DNA from: Atrichornis clamosus
Taxonomy: Eukaryota; Chordata; Aves; Passeriformes; Menuridae
NCBI GenBank assembly: GCA_013400975.1
Contig: WBMZ01011453.1
Span: 1 to 64,000, forward strand
Direction of reading: 5' to 3'
DNA: 64,000 nt
Translations under genes and position numbers: made by a program
The notes under the pieces: model-generated
Seen by the model: the letters and a program-made list of their open reading frames with translations, nothing else
The model's database searches: none
Told to the model about the DNA's origin: nothing
Shown: piece by piece, positions 63,076 through 64,000 of the stretch
Layout: each line of letters starts with the position of its first letter
Numbering within the stretch: position 1 is the stretch's first letter

Positions 63076-63996
63076 TTATATCATCTCTTGTCAGTAGAAA
63101 CTGCCACTGCCCACAGCCTAAACAAAAACTCACGACAAAACAAAATACTAAGTAATACAGAGAATTAAATACCTTGACATTCAGTCAGAAGCTATGATAC
63201 AATAATTTCTTTTGGCATATTTTTAATTGCCTTATTTTTTCATCTCAATAATGATGTATTTATCTACATATATATTTGCAAATACACATGTGTACATAGT
63301 ATTACTAATACACTATAGGTCTGTTAATAAAATATAGCTGTTTTCTGTCATTTGTTCACCAACAGTGGCAAAGTAGGAGTAAGACTGAATGTTTTTTTTC
63401 TTGAGGAATGCCTACAATCCACATTAATTGGTAACAATTATCTTCTCATAACAAATATATGAGTATTCAAGGTTCTCGTCACAGAATTTGTACCCATAAT
63501 TCAAAGTTTACCATTACCCAAACATGAAGTTCTGACACTAGTTCCCTGTGGTATCTATCAATAGATACAATCATACCATAAGAATATTCATGTTTAAGCC
63601 ACAACCACAATCCATTTTTAATTGCTTCTTCTTAAAGGGACAGCAACAACAAAAAAAATCAACCAGTGAAACATAACTCCCATAAGACAAACCAGCATAG
63701 AGAGCACTTCCTCACAGAAAAGAAGGAAATTAAAATCATGGGATGACTGAATGCTGAATTTTTGATAATGACAACATAGGTCTACCTTTCCAGAGGGTGT
63801 ATCGTTTAGTCTCCTCTGCCAGTATCTAATGTAACTACATGGTACTGCTTTCTATGAAGTTCCCACAACAGAGCACTGGGAACTTGGGAATCTGTCTTAG
63901 AAATGGAATTCATTTCACACTGTAAGGAAGCTCCAACCTTCATAATTTACTCATTAAGAGAAATGAAATAAAGATTTCAAAAGAGAACATTACTAC

Positions 63997-64000
63997 CTTA
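63997..64000 (-). CDS. PCGF5: Probable 3' tip of the RING-encoding PCGF5 exon
   Basis: The minus strand enters the window as TAAG followed by GTAGTA. PCGF5 residues 69-70 are Leu-Arg, and the next exon needs an upstream exon ending in AG to complete Arg70 as AG|G. TAAG gives exactly (T/C)TA-AG, that is Leu then the first two bases of Arg, followed by a GT donor. The intron would be 1780 bases. Four bases are too few to be certain. Confidence 0.45.

Noticed and set aside
62217..63996. Search for the RING-finger exon of PCGF5 in this interval.
   Set aside because: No minus-strand frame with the C3HC4 cysteine pattern was found, so the exon is placed outside the window.

Overview
The window is a piece of a bird nuclear genome, probably a songbird or a close relative. 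The evidence is an intron-bearing vertebrate gene with GT-AG splice sites, a reverse-oriented CR1 LINE tail with avian-type sequence, and LTRs of the endogenous-retrovirus families that are common in birds. There are no operons, rRNA or CRISPR arrays, and none of the long stretches of open frame has the character of a real gene apart from the exons described below. The sequence carries one ambiguous base (n at 32253).

Right end (about 52.3-64 kb): the 3' part of PCGF5, a Polycomb-group RING-finger protein of variant PRC1, on the minus strand. Seven coding exons were read base by base. All have canonical splice sites, and together they encode residues 71-256 of a 256-residue protein: the linker and the complete C-terminal RAWUL domain, with the stop codon. 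The last four bases of the window look like the 3' tip of the preceding exon, so the RING-domain exons lie beyond 64000. An ancient MIR-like repeat sits in one intron. The 3' UTR begins at 52315; its length is not fixed by the sequence, and poly(A) signals occur about 0.8, 8 and 9.5 kb downstream.

Left end (1-335): a CpG-island promoter with a YY1-type element oriented toward the left edge, so the gene it drives probably leaves the window on the left. In human, HECTD2 lies downstream of PCGF5 on the same strand, so HECTD2 is the candidate by synteny. No HECTD2 protein sequence was recognised here.

Middle (about 0.34-52 kb): a gene-poor interval. I found no protein-coding exon in it. It holds an LTR fragment (about 7777-8150), a solo LTR with an exact 5-bp target-site duplication (10932-11607), a CR1 fragment (about 32205-32630) beside a probable minus-strand LTR (about 32650-33058), a perfect 62-bp tandem duplication (29113-29236), a G-quadruplex-forming (GATGG)7 array (7076-7111), several GC-rich islets, and a compact cluster of transcription-factor motifs at 34080-34135 that could be an enhancer. 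I did not find an undescribed multi-gene system.
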